A stretch of DNA of 11,610 bases from SIG636 sp045604285 (GCA_045604285.1 JAZUNS010000105.1:1-11610); one strand, 5' to 3'. Numbered from the stretch's first letter, positions 1 to 6,413 are shown. Notes: generated by a model from the letters alone, not told the origin. Numbers and translations: made by a program.

Positions 1-38
1 TTGCAGGTGCCGTTATCGTACGCAAGAAGAACGACTGA
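1..38 (+). CDS. C-terminal end of an upstream protein (partial), membrane-anchor-like tail
   Basis: The third frame is open from the window edge to a TGA at 36-38 and ends in AGAVIVRKKND. Small hydrophobic residues followed by Arg-Lys-Lys are typical of the end of a C-terminal transmembrane anchor with a positively charged cytoplasmic stop-transfer tail, as in Gram-positive surface proteins. The other two forward frames also stop within 55 bases but give no such signature. The call is inference from eleven residues only; the rest of the gene lies outside the window and no function can be given. Confidence 0.5.
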   Translation, partial: AGAVIVRKKND

Positions 39-75
39 TAGCCGTTTAAGTTAAATAAAAACACAGGAGAACCTC

Positions 76-104
76 GAGGCGCACTCCGTAAGGAAGTGCG
101 CCTC
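76..104. terminator. GC-rich hairpin, possible terminator of the upstream gene
   Basis: The arms 76-85 (GAGGCGCACT) and 95-104 (AGTGCGCCTC) pair perfectly over 10 bp, and an inner CC/GG pairing with a GTAA loop can extend the stem past one bulged A. It lies 38 bases after the end of the partial upstream gene. No T-run follows, so intrinsic termination is doubtful; it may simply be the first hairpin of the palindrome array that follows. Confidence 0.4.
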
Positions 105-475
105 AGTTATATTCGCCTGACGGCGAGTGATATTGCTTCGCAGTGATATTCTTTTGGAATACCTCGTCGAAGACGAGATATTTCCAAAAGAGTGGTATTG
201 TCCTGCGGACAGTTTTTAGGGCGAATATAATATCACTGAAACCGCAAGGTTTCAATAACACTTTTGCTAATTGGCAAAAATATCACTGCAAACTTTTAGT
301 TTGCAATATCACTTTACCTGCCGAGAAAGAAATTCTTTATTATCGGCAAGTATTACCTTCCTCAAAGTATGTAACCCACTATGACACTTTCACATTCAAT
401 GTGCAAAGTGTCATTCGTTTTGTGTATATAAAAACCGAGAGAGACAACTTCTTTACGAAGTGTCTCTCTTAGGGC
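105..475. repeat. Palindrome-rich hairpin array with GTGATATT / AATATCAC punctuation
   Basis: This non-coding stretch is almost wholly built of short inverted repeats. Clear ones are 113-117/122-126, 151-159/182-190 with nested 163-168/172-177, the TGAAACC/GGTTTCA hairpin near 237-253, TTTTGC/GCAAAA near 263-280, TGCAAACT/AGTTTGCA near 287-306, 381-390/405-414 and 438-451/457-469 (one bulge). The linker GTGATATT occurs at 127-134 and 143-150, with a variant at 192-199. Its reverse complement AATATCAC occurs at 229-236, 279-286 and 305-312, with a variant at 254-261. An 11-bp perfect pair, 107-117 with 220-230, encloses part of the array. An open frame runs through part of it, but the palindromes explain the sequence better. 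Similar hairpin strings occur in gut Clostridia genomes (recollection only); I cannot name a family. It could be a non-autonomous mobile repeat or a multibranched RNA. Confidence 0.75.
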
Positions 476-718
476 AGCCTTTTTTGCTTGCTTTTTCGTT
501 TTTCGTGTTCTGTGCCTTTGTCAGCAACTTGACAGAGCGCTGAGAAAGAGTGCAGACGAAATGAACCGAGGCGAAAACTGTACAAAAGTACTGTGAGCCG
601 AGGTTCGTTTTGAACGAAAAAATACAATAATTTGCATAAAAGTCGGGGTTAAATCCCCGACTTTTGACGTCTTAAAAAATTTTCTTTTGCGTTTTTCGTG
701 TTCTGTGCCTTTGTCAGC
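472..718 (-). repeat. Intergenic repeat element, copy A
   Basis: A 29-bp sequence beginning CGTTTTTCGTGTTCTGTGCC occurs identically at 497-525 and 690-718. Between the two copies lie a core of about 90 bp (533-620) and a terminator-like hairpin (638-665). The core is the reverse complement of 6188-6276, with about three differences in 89 positions. Reading on the minus strand, the order is: end of the ribbon-helix-helix gene, 29-bp repeat, hairpin, core, second 29-bp repeat, then a GGGCAGCC-containing end at 472-490. No coding potential is seen. No transposase is nearby, so this is either a non-autonomous mobile repeat or a dispersed 3'-end element. Confidence 0.8.
638..665 (-). terminator. 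Terminator-like hairpin within repeat copy A
   Basis: Arms 638-648 (AAAAGTCGGGG) and 655-665 (CCCCGACTTTT) pair over 11 bp around a 6-base loop. On the minus strand it lies about 65 bases past the stop of the ribbon-helix-helix gene, and the stem itself ends in a short T-run, so it could terminate that transcript. The equivalent hairpin in copy B keeps the structure with a changed closing base pair. Confidence 0.6.
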
Positions 719-729
719 GCTCTGCGCCG

Positions 730-882
730 TTATTCAGTGGCGGCTTCCTTTTTTACGTGCTCCTTAAGTACAAGGTTTATATATTGCGATAACGAGCGGT
801 CGTCTTCCTCGGCTTTTTGCTTAAGCCTTTCCAATAAATCTGCATCAATAGTAATGCTGATCTTTTCCTTCAATGGTCTCAT
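730..882 (-). CDS. Ribbon-helix-helix (Arc/CopG-type) DNA-binding protein, 50 aa
   Basis: The minus-strand frame starts at ATG 882-880 and stops at 732-730, encoding 50 residues that begin MRPLKEKISITIDADLLERL. A short beta-strand (KISITID), a helix (ADLLERLKQKAEED) and a second helix after the turn residues DRSLSQYINLVLKEHV match the ribbon-helix-helix fold of Arc/CopG/MetJ regulators. Members of this fold dimerise and insert the paired strand into the major groove. A GAGGTG ribosome binding site lies at 896-891, 8 bases before the start. It diverges from the lipoprotein gene, with a perfect palindrome in between that is a likely operator. It could instead be the antitoxin half of a toxin-antitoxin pair, but no toxin gene follows: repeat copy A begins 11 bases after the stop. 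The target is inferred, not shown. Confidence 0.85.
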   Translation of the reverse strand: MRPLKEKISITIDADLLERLKQKAEEDDRSLSQYINLVLKEHVKKEAATE

Positions 883-902
883 TTGTTCTTCACCTCAAAA
901 AT

Positions 903-934
903 ATTATACATAACAACTAAATTGCTATTGACAA
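903..934 (-). promoter_or_regulatory. Possible promoter of the ribbon-helix-helix gene
   Basis: On the minus strand a perfect TATAAT lies at 908-903, about 20 bases before the start codon. The best -35 is TTGTCA at 934-929, but this leaves a 20-bp spacer, longer than usual. It overlaps the -35 of the divergent lipoprotein promoter, so the two promoters would compete or be controlled together. Confidence 0.4.
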
Positions 935-956
935 ATCCTACTAAGTAGGATAAAAT
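928..956 (+). promoter_or_regulatory. SigA-type promoter of the lipoprotein gene
   Basis: A consensus TTGACA (928-933) and TAAAAT (951-956) are separated by exactly 17 bp, giving an expected start of transcription near 963 and a leader of about 38 bases before the ATG at 1001. The spacer is filled by the palindrome described separately. Confidence 0.85.
935..951. promoter_or_regulatory. Palindromic operator candidate inside the promoter spacer
   Basis: ATCCTACT-A-AGTAGGAT is a perfect 17-bp palindrome with 8-bp arms and one central base. It fills the spacer between the -35 and the -10 of the lipoprotein promoter and overlaps the first base of the -10. A bound repressor here would block RNA polymerase. 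The divergent ribbon-helix-helix protein is the obvious candidate ligand; its own possible -35 touches the palindrome's left side. A related half-site, TACTAC, follows near 956. Confidence 0.65.
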
Positions 957-1000
957 ACTACCAAAGCAAAAAATGTAAAAAATTAGAGGAGAATTACAAT

Positions 1001-1879
1001 ATGAAAAAAATCAGCATTGTTTTGCTTGCGATGCTTATGGTTATAAGCATGGCGGCGTGTGGCGGCAGTGAAAGCGGTGGTGATACCCCTGCAAGCTCCG
1101 CTCCCCAGGTAAGTGCTGCAGTACAGGCGGCAATTGACGCAATTGACGATATAGGCACTGTAACCGTTGACAGTGAAGAGGCAATCAAAAACGCCGAAAA
1201 ACTTTACGGCATACTTACCGATTCTGAAAAAAGCCAGGTGACAAACAGACTTGCCCTTGTAGAAGCAAGAGAAGCCTTCGATGTACTTTCTGCAGAGATA
1301 ATCTTCAAAAACGCAGGCGACGCATACAGAAAAATTGCCCAGGCGGCGGAAATGTGTATTGACGGCATGGACGATATTTACAGCATTTGGCGCTTTGGCA
1401 TATACGATGCAGACGAAGCCTATACTTATAATATTTTTACAAAAATGGCACTTGAAACCAGCTATACTTCGGATGAGCTTGAAGCTGCGGCAGACAATTG
1501 CTATGTAACAGCCAGCGATTGCGTAAACGGCAGTTTCCTTTGGGGCGATGCATGGCAGTGCTGTCTTTACGTGGTAATGCAGGCAGGCGATGACCGCGGC
1601 GACCACACCAAGATTTCAGAGTTGCTTAAAGAAGCCGAAGAGATACTTAAAGAAATGGGCAACAATTATTCCGACTACGAGCATTATCCCACCCTTAAGC
1701 AGTATTATTCAAAGGTTGCTTCCTACGCCGAGTTCTATGATGCCCCCACCGGGTCCTTTGAACAGCTTAAGGGCACCATAAGTGATTACGAAAACGAAAT
1801 AAGAACCCTAAAGTCCGACCTTGAATTTGTATTCAAGGATATCCAGCTTGACGAAATAAGCGATGCAGTAGGTCTATAA
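1001..1879 (+). CDS. Predicted secreted lipoprotein with helical repeat region, 292 aa
   Basis: The N-terminus MKKISIVLLAMLMVISMAAC is a lipoprotein signal peptide with Cys20 as the lipidation site, followed by a Gly/Ser/Pro-rich linker to about residue 36. Residues 37-97 carry a pattern common in clostridial extracellular proteins: AIDAIDDIGTVTVDSEEAI, then AEKLYGILTDSEKSQV and a helix with L..VEAREAF. The remainder is helical with several aromatic residues, and the last 40 residues (YENEIRTLKSDLEFVFKDIQ) could form a coiled coil. An AGAGGAG ribosome binding site at 985-991 supports the start. No enzymatic motif is visible, so the role at the outer face of the membrane is unknown. It is transcribed alone, from a promoter with an embedded operator, to a strong terminator. 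The divergent ribbon-helix-helix regulator probably controls it (inference). Confidence 0.85.
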   Translation: MKKISIVLLAMLMVISMAACGGSESGGDTPASSAPQVSAAVQAAIDAIDDIGTVTVDSEEAIKNAEKLYGILTDSEKSQVTNRLALVEAREAFDVLSAEIIFKNAGDAYRKIAQAAEMCIDGMDDIYSIWRFGIYDADEAYTYNIFTKMALETSYTSDELEAAADNCYVTASDCVNGSFLWGDAWQCCLYVVMQAGDDRGDHTKISELLKEAEEILKEMGNNYSDYEHYPTLKQYYSKVASYAEFYDAPTGSFEQLKGTISDYENEIRTLKSDLEFVFKDIQLDEISDAVGL

Positions 1880-1893
1880 ATGCAATGACAAAC

Positions 1894-1927
1894 AAAAAAG
1901 GTTAGATTTTAAAATCTAACCTTTTTT
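1894..1927. terminator. Strong bidirectional terminator between the lipoprotein gene and proS
   Basis: The sequence is a perfect 34-bp palindrome: AAAAAAGGTTAGATTTT (1894-1910) pairs with 1911-1927, with the central TTTT/AAAA forming the loop. On the plus strand it ends in TTTTTT after the lipoprotein stop at 1879. On the minus strand it also ends in six T, about 65 bases past the proS stop. It serves both convergent genes. Confidence 0.92.
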
Positions 1928-1991
1928 ATGTTTACGTCACAATTATTTACAAACGAATGTGAGTAGTGGGGTGTTTTGTTGGGGTGCTCTT

Positions 1992-3428
1992 TTAATACGC
2001 CTTGCCCCAATAAAGCAGGTGCTTTGCTTCCTTACCGCAGCAAACACATTTGCTGTCCACAACCTCGTCACCAAAAGGAATACAACGAGAGCAAACGCCC
2101 GTCTGTTCCTTAACGGCATCCTCACAAGCCTCGTCACCGCACCACATTGCCTTAACAAAGCCGTCGCCGTTTTCTTCAAGGCACTTAACAATCTCGTCCA
2201 TGCTGTGGCAGGTGTAGGTCTTTTTCTCTCTGTTTTCTATAGCCTTGTTAAACATAAGCTCAGTCACTTCCGCAAGCTTTTGTTCAATAGCGTCTTCAAT
2301 ACCTTCAAGGGGCAGGGATATCTTTTCGCCGTTAACACGCAGGCAAACTACGCACTGGCCGTTTTCAATATCTCTGGGCCCAAGCTCGATTCTAAGGGGA
2401 ACACCCTTCATTTCATATTCGGCAAACTTCCAGCCGGCAGAGTTGTCGCTGTCATCAAGCTTAACACGGAAACGCTTGGCAAGCTTGTCCTTCAAAGCGT
2501 TGCAGGCTTCCAACACGCCCTCTTTGTGCTGGGCAACGGGTATAATAACTGCCTGAACGGGTGCAACGGCAGGGGGAAGAACAAGGCCGTTGTCATCACC
2601 GTGGGTCATGATTATGGCGCCGATAAGACGGGTGGTAACGCCCCAGCTTGTCTGGAAGGGGTTAACCTTCTTGTTTTCCTTGTCGGTATAGGTAATATCA
2701 AAAGCTTTTGCAAAGCCGTCGCCAAAGAAATGGCTTGTGCCTGCCTGACGCGCCTTGCCGTCGTGCATAGGCGCTTCTATACAATAGGTAGAAACTGCGC
2801 CTGCAAACTTATCGCTTTCGGTCTTCTTACCCTTAACAACGGGCATGGCAAGGTATTTTTCGCAGAAATCTGCATATATATCAAGCATCTGCTCGGTTTC
2901 CTTGATAGCCTCAGCCTCGGTGGCGTGGATGGTGTGTCCCTCCTGCCACAAAAACTCTCTGCTTCTAAGGAAGGGGCGGGTGGTCTTTTCCCAACGTACA
3001 ACGCTTACCCACTGGTTATAAAGCTTGGGCAGGTCACGGTAGGAATGGATGATATTTGCATAATGCTCACAAAACAGCGTCTCAGAGGTGGGGCGCACGC
3101 AAAGTCTGTCCTCCAGCACTTCCTTGCCGCCCATGGTTACCCATGCAACCTCGGGTGCAAAGCCTTCAACGTGGTCCTTTTCCTTTTGCAAAAGACTTTC
3201 GGGTATAAACATAGGCATACAAACGTTTTCATGCCCGGTTGCTTTAAACATACCGTCAAGTATTTTTTGTATATTCTCCCAAATGGCATAGCCGTAGGGA
3301 CGGATAACCATACAGCCCTTAACGCTGGTATATTCTATCAGCTCTGCTTTTTTAACGATATCCGTATACCACTTGGCAAAATCCTCGTCTCTCGAGGTTA
3401 TCGCCTCAACTTTTTTCTTTTCTGCCAT
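1992..3428 (-). CDS. proS: Prolyl-tRNA synthetase, short archaeal/eukaryote-type, 478 aa
   Basis: This enzyme charges tRNA-Pro with proline in the cytoplasm. The class II catalytic core is visible: motif 2-type region around 143-166 (VVRWEKTTRPFLRSREFLWQ), RPTSE at 112-116, GTSHFFGDGFAKAFDI at 230-245 and the motif 3-type stretch GVTTRLIGAIIMTHGDDNG around 263-281. An anticodon-binding domain begins near 290 (APVQAVIIPV). A C-terminal zinc-type module follows with cysteines at 430, 435, 446, 449, 461, 463 and 464, ending in the family-typical LYWGKAY. The length matches the short ProRS form that lacks the bacterial editing insertion. The start is ATG at 3428, with AGGGGG 8 bases upstream; the frame extends further upstream, but without conserved sequence and across the promoter. 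It is a single-gene unit with its own promoter. Confidence 0.97.
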   Translation of the reverse strand: MAEKKKVEAITSRDEDFAKWYTDIVKKAELIEYTSVKGCMVIRPYGYAIWENIQKILDGMFKATGHENVCMPMFIPESLLQKEKDHVEGFAPEVAWVTMGGKEVLEDRLCVRPTSETLFCEHYANIIHSYRDLPKLYNQWVSVVRWEKTTRPFLRSREFLWQEGHTIHATEAEAIKETEQMLDIYADFCEKYLAMPVVKGKKTESDKFAGAVSTYCIEAPMHDGKARQAGTSHFFGDGFAKAFDITYTDKENKKVNPFQTSWGVTTRLIGAIIMTHGDDNGLVLPPAVAPVQAVIIPVAQHKEGVLEACNALKDKLAKRFRVKLDDSDNSAGWKFAEYEMKGVPLRIELGPRDIENGQCVVCLRVNGEKISLPLEGIEDAIEQKLAEVTELMFNKAIENREKKTYTCHSMDEIVKCLEENGDGFVKAMWCGDEACEDAVKEQTGVCSRCIPFGDEVVDSKCVCCGKEAKHLLYWGKAY

Positions 3429-3506
3429 AAACTTAACCCCCTGAAATAATAAAATTGCAAACAAAGTATTGTATTTTGCCGCAAAGTTATGTATAATGTA
3501 CTTGAC

Positions 3507-3535
3507 AGTATAGCATCTTTTTGCACCTCTGTCAA
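3507..3535 (-). promoter_or_regulatory. SigA-type promoter of proS
   Basis: On the minus strand TTGACA (3535-3530) and TATACT (3512-3507) are 17 bp apart, and TGC directly before the -10 gives an extended -10. Transcription would start near 3500, leaving a leader of about 70 bases. I see no T-box hallmark in that leader. Confidence 0.85.
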
Positions 3536-3543
3536 CTGCGTTT

Positions 3544-3577
3544 GGGCAAAAATGACGTAAACCTTTCCATTTTGCCC
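3544..3577. promoter_or_regulatory. Inverted repeat upstream of the surface-protein gene
   Basis: GGGCAAAA (3544-3551) is repeated inverted as TTTTGCCC (3570-3577), 18 bases apart. It lies 30 bases before the start codon of the surface-protein gene, in the space where that gene's promoter should be; no good -35/-10 pair is visible there. It may be an operator or an RNA hairpin in the leader. Support is limited to the symmetry. Confidence 0.3.
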
Positions 3578-3606
3578 CCATTAATTACCTGTTCGGAGGA
3601 ATTTTA

Positions 3607-6042
3607 ATGAAAAAAATATTATGCGTATTTTTAGCTTTGCTTATGGCATTCGGCGGGCTTTCTCTTACCGCCTTCGCTCTTGAGGAAAGCGGCGAAGTAT
3701 CGGGGGAAGTAAGCGCAGAGCCTACCGTTTCCGACGTTGAATCTTCGGATGACCCTGCAGAATCCGTTGAGCCACCCATAGAAACAAGCGAGCTTCCCGA
3801 TGAAAGCAGCACCCTGCCTGATGACAGCTCCGGGGAGGAATCTACTCAGCCCGGCGAAAGCTCTGACCCCGTTGAAACCTGCAGCATCACCTTCTTTTTA
3901 AAGCTTGGCGCAGCGGGCGTTGGCGACAACGGCTTTGTTTCCATCGGCTACGGCGGCTCGGTTTACTCTAACCTCAGCCCCGATACAAGCTACGTTGTTC
4001 AGGTTCCCCTTGGTGAGGATGCCGTATTTACCGTTACTGCCGCAGAAGGCTTCCGTGTATCCAACGTAAGCGTCGGCACCATTGATACATATACCGTGGC
4101 ACCCGAAACCTTCAATATTACAATTAGCAGCGTTTCCAGAAATGCTGACGTTCGCATCGACCTGGAAGCAGCAGACGCCATTCCCTTTAACGTAACTTGG
4201 GGCGAAGGCGGCAGCGTTCAGTACGAAAACAAAAATTACTTCCTTGGCAATACGGTTTCCCTTAACATCGTGCCCAACAGCGGCTACGGCATCAAGTCCG
4301 TTACCGTTAACGGTGTCGCTCTCGAAAGCATCCCTTACGTAGAGGGTGCGGTTGACGTTACCATCCAGGGCGAAACCACCGTTGCCGTAGAGTTCAGCCA
4401 GCTTTGCGAGGTAGTGGTTCAAAACGATTTGGGCGGCAGCTTTACCGTCAGCGGCTTTGCCGAGGGCGAAACCCAGCTTCGTGTACCCATGGGCAGATCC
4501 ATCTACATTAGCGTAACCGCTGACGAAGGCAAGCACGTAGAGAAGATAGAGCTGCTGGAAAGCGGCGTTACCATAAACAACCAAACCTTCCATACTCTTG
4601 AGGTTGTTCAAAACGAAATAATCAGAATAAGCTATGCCGACGGCACCCCCGCTGAGGACACCTTCCGCATAACCACCGAGGTTGTTGGCGGCGAGGGTGG
4701 CGAGGTTTTTGCAAACCCCACAACGGTAAGCAAAAACGGCCGTGTTGACGTTAACTTTGTCCCTGCCGACGGCTTCAAGATCGATTACGTTACCGTTAAC
4801 AACGACGAATGGACCGTAATGGGCGAATCTATAATAATAAGGAACGTAACCGAAAACAAGCATATAAGAGTTAAGTTTGTGGCGGTTGAAGACCCCGAAA
4901 GCTCTGAGAGCGAATCCTCCGCCGAGGATAGCGTTACGGAAAGCGAGTCCGAGCCCGAAACCAGCGAGGACGTTAACACCGGCTCCTACAGCGCAGAAGA
5001 GCTTAAGGCAATGTTAAGCTCCGACGCAGCAGGCGTTGCGTATATCGAGCTTAGCGGCGCCACCGTTATTGAAAAGTCCGGCTTGGAATATCTTAACACC
5101 GTATTGGCAACCCAAACCCTTCGCATAGGGGTACAAAACAAATATTGGTGGGTGGTTCCCTCATCCTCAAGCTTCAGCCTTGCGGCAGATATCGACTTCG
5201 GCGTAATCTTTGACGGTGCCTATACCGACCGTGTAAAGGAATACTTTAAGACCCGTGCAGAAGCCAACGGCTTCAGCAACCTGCCCCCTATTCTGTTGGT
5301 AGAGCGTAACGACGCCTCCGCCCTCCCCCAGGGTACGAGAATAGCCGTAAACGCCGTTGCCCTTACCGCTAAGGACGAGACCCCCTTTGCCGTAGGCAAC
5401 AAGGCAGAGTGGCTTAAGTACACCCCACTTTCCAGCGAAGGCGCACTTTCCTTTGCCGACGATAAGCTCTCTGTTGTCAGTGACGATGGTTGGCTTGAAG
5501 CGCTTATGCCCTCCGAGAATAAATACGGCGTGTTCCTGGGCTATATCGGCTCTTCCTCCTGGGTAAGCATCAATTATAACGATTCACAGTGCAGCTTTGA
5601 TGCGTTCGGCATCGTTACCCAGGGCGAAAACGGCATGAGCGTCAGCAAAATTTCTCAAAAAAGCGGCACCCTGTTCAGAATAACCGTTTATTCCAGAGCA
5701 GGCTATTGCATACAGAATATAACCTCTGACTACGCTAATATGGTTATCCTTGACGAAAACGGCAAGGACATAACCAACGATAACTACGCAGGCATCCACG
5801 GCGACGTTGTTATACAAATCGAGGGCATCTCTGCCGACGGCAGCATCACCATCAGCATGGCGGAAACTGCAACACAGACCCCCGCCACCAAGCCCGACAG
5901 CGGCGTTTCTATCGAGATAATTATCGTTATAGTTATTATCGCCATCGTTATGATAGGCGGCGGCGTGTTCTTCGTTATTAAGTGGCGTCAAAGTGATGAC
6001 GATGACGAATACGAAGATTTTGAGGACGACGAAGAGGAATAA
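3607..6042 (+). CDS. Surface protein with InlB-type B-repeats, C-terminal membrane anchor and acidic tail, 811 aa
   Basis: A signal peptide (residues 1-24, ending LTAFA) is followed by a Ser/Glu/Pro-rich linker (25-90). Four beta-rich repeats follow at about 92-187, 193-263, 267-344 and 352-427. Each has the pattern of the divergent InlB B-repeat family: G-E-G-G-x-V, a x-V-x-x-x-V-P-x-x-G-Y-x-I-x-x-V-x-V-N-x core, and a closing I-x-V-x-F strand. A second Ser/Glu linker (428-457) leads to an unrecognised region of about 300 residues. The C-terminus is a transmembrane helix (about 768-791), then KWRQ and a 16-residue tail, SDDDDEYEDFEDDEEE. No LPXTG motif is present, so it is probably held in the membrane with the repeats outside. 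A GGAGGA ribosome binding site at 3595-3600 supports the start. Such repeats often mediate adhesion or act as spacers; the ligand is unknown. Confidence 0.88.
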   Translation: MKKILCVFLALLMAFGGLSLTAFALEESGEVSGEVSAEPTVSDVESSDDPAESVEPPIETSELPDESSTLPDDSSGEESTQPGESSDPVETCSITFFLKLGAAGVGDNGFVSIGYGGSVYSNLSPDTSYVVQVPLGEDAVFTVTAAEGFRVSNVSVGTIDTYTVAPETFNITISSVSRNADVRIDLEAADAIPFNVTWGEGGSVQYENKNYFLGNTVSLNIVPNSGYGIKSVTVNGVALESIPYVEGAVDVTIQGETTVAVEFSQLCEVVVQNDLGGSFTVSGFAEGETQLRVPMGRSIYISVTADEGKHVEKIELLESGVTINNQTFHTLEVVQNEIIRISYADGTPAEDTFRITTEVVGGEGGEVFANPTTVSKNGRVDVNFVPADGFKIDYVTVNNDEWTVMGESIIIRNVTENKHIRVKFVAVEDPESSESESSAEDSVTESESEPETSEDVNTGSYSAEELKAMLSSDAAGVAYIELSGATVIEKSGLEYLNTVLATQTLRIGVQNKYWWVVPSSSSFSLAADIDFGVIFDGAYTDRVKEYFKTRAEANGFSNLPPILLVERNDASALPQGTRIAVNAVALTAKDETPFAVGNKAEWLKYTPLSSEGALSFADDKLSVVSDDGWLEALMPSENKYGVFLGYIGSSSWVSINYNDSQCSFDAFGIVTQGENGMSVSKISQKSGTLFRITVYSRAGYCIQNITSDYANMVILDENGKDITNDNYAGIHGDVVIQIEGISADGSITISMAETATQTPATKPDSGVSIEIIIVIVIIAIVMIGGGVFFVIKWRQSDDDDEYEDFEDDEEE

Positions 6043-6059
6043 TATAATTAAATAATGAA

Positions 6060-6334
6060 GCGGCAACCTTTTTGGCCTGCCGCCTAGACTGCTGACAAAG
6101 GCACAGAACACGAAAAATATAAAAAATTAATTACAATAAAGTAGAAAAGTCGGGAATTTATCCCGACTTTTCTGCAATTTATCGTAATTTTTCGTTCAAA
6201 ACGAACCTCGGCTCACAGTACTTTTGTACAGTTTTCGCCTCGGTTCGTTTCGTCTGCGCTCTTTCTCAGCACTCTGCCAAGTTGATGACAAGGTTTGTCA
6301 TCAACTTGGGCGGCAGTCCTTTTTGGCCTGCCGC
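6060..6334 (+). repeat. Intergenic repeat element, copy B
   Basis: This element fills most of the gap between the surface-protein gene and spo0A. It begins with GCGGCA-CCTTTTTGGCC-TGCCGC-like sequence (6060-6083), which recurs at 6310-6334. At 6091-6117 it contains 27 bp identical to the reverse complement of the direct repeats of copy A. A terminator-like hairpin (6143-6173) and a core (6188-6276) about 97 percent identical to the inverted core of copy A follow. A 15-bp perfect hairpin (6277-6291/6295-6309) replaces the second direct repeat seen in copy A. As in copy A, the element starts just downstream of a gene's stop codon and is read in the direction of that gene. Confidence 0.82.
6143..6173 (+). 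terminator. Terminator-like hairpin within repeat copy B
   Basis: Arms 6143-6155 (AGAAAAGTCGGGA) and 6161-6173 (TCCCGACTTTTCT) pair over 13 bp around an ATTTA loop, with an A-rich left side and T-rich right side. It lies about 100 bases after the surface-protein stop. Relative to copy A the innermost pair has changed from G-C to A-T on both sides of the stem, keeping the pairing. Confidence 0.65.
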
Positions 6335-6340
6335 TTTTTT
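6277..6340 (+). terminator. Tandem hairpins ending in a T-run, probable intrinsic terminator before spo0A
   Basis: A perfect 15-bp hairpin with a GGT loop (6277-6291/6295-6309) is followed directly by GCGGCAG (6310-6316) pairing with CTGCCGC (6328-6334) and then six T (6335-6340). The second hairpin has the form of a rho-independent terminator. It would stop read-through from the surface-protein gene before the spo0A promoter. Confidence 0.7.
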
Positions 6341-6356
6341 GTGCAAAAAGGCATCC

Positions 6357-6365
6357 CTTGTCGAA
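6357..6365 (+). promoter_or_regulatory. 0A-box (Spo0A binding site) upstream of spo0A
   Basis: CTTGTCGAA holds the complete 0A-box core TGTCGAA (6359-6365) and differs from the extended form TTTGTCGAA only at the first base. It lies about 20 bp upstream of the -35 of the spo0A promoter, which fits autoregulation by Spo0A as known from Bacillus. Known consensus; binding here is inferred. Confidence 0.6.
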
Positions 6366-6384
6366 AAAAGATGTTAAAAACCGC

Positions 6385-6413
6385 TTGCAATTCCTGCCAA
6401 AATATGGTAAAAT
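6385..6413 (+). promoter_or_regulatory. SigA-type promoter of spo0A with extended -10
   Basis: TTGCAA (6385-6390) and TAAAAT (6408-6413) are 17 bp apart, and TGG precedes the -10 as an extended -10 motif. The start of transcription would be near 6420, about 26 bases before the GTG start codon. A second GGTAAAAT follows immediately. I do not see a SigH-type promoter. Confidence 0.75.

Noticed and set aside
143..472. Open frame of 109 codons through the hairpin array.
   Set aside because: It runs through stacked inverted repeats, has no ribosome binding site or recognisable domain, and its composition is explained by the palindromes.
105..475. CRISPR array.
   Set aside because: The repeated units are short inverted repeats of differing sequence with no constant repeat length or spacers, and no cas gene is present.
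983..1606. Minus-strand open frame of 207 codons.
   Set aside because: It is antisense to the lipoprotein gene and has no translation signal; the plus-strand lipobox and ribosome binding site are clear.
730..1879. Toxin-antitoxin pair made of the ribbon-helix-helix protein and its neighbour.
   Set aside because: The neighbour is divergent and carries a lipoprotein signal peptide; no toxin gene follows the regulator.
1959..3449. Long plus-strand open frame of 496 codons.
   Set aside because: It lies antisense to proS, whose conserved motifs are unmistakable; it is a shadow frame caused by codon bias.
3429..3581. N-terminal extension of ProRS by 51 residues.
   Set aside because: It crosses the proS promoter and is not ProRS-like; ATG 3428 has a good ribosome binding site.
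3898..4863. Minus-strand open frame of 321 codons.
   Set aside because: It lies antisense to the repeats of the surface protein, which has a signal peptide, ribosome binding site and domain pattern; the opposite frame has none.
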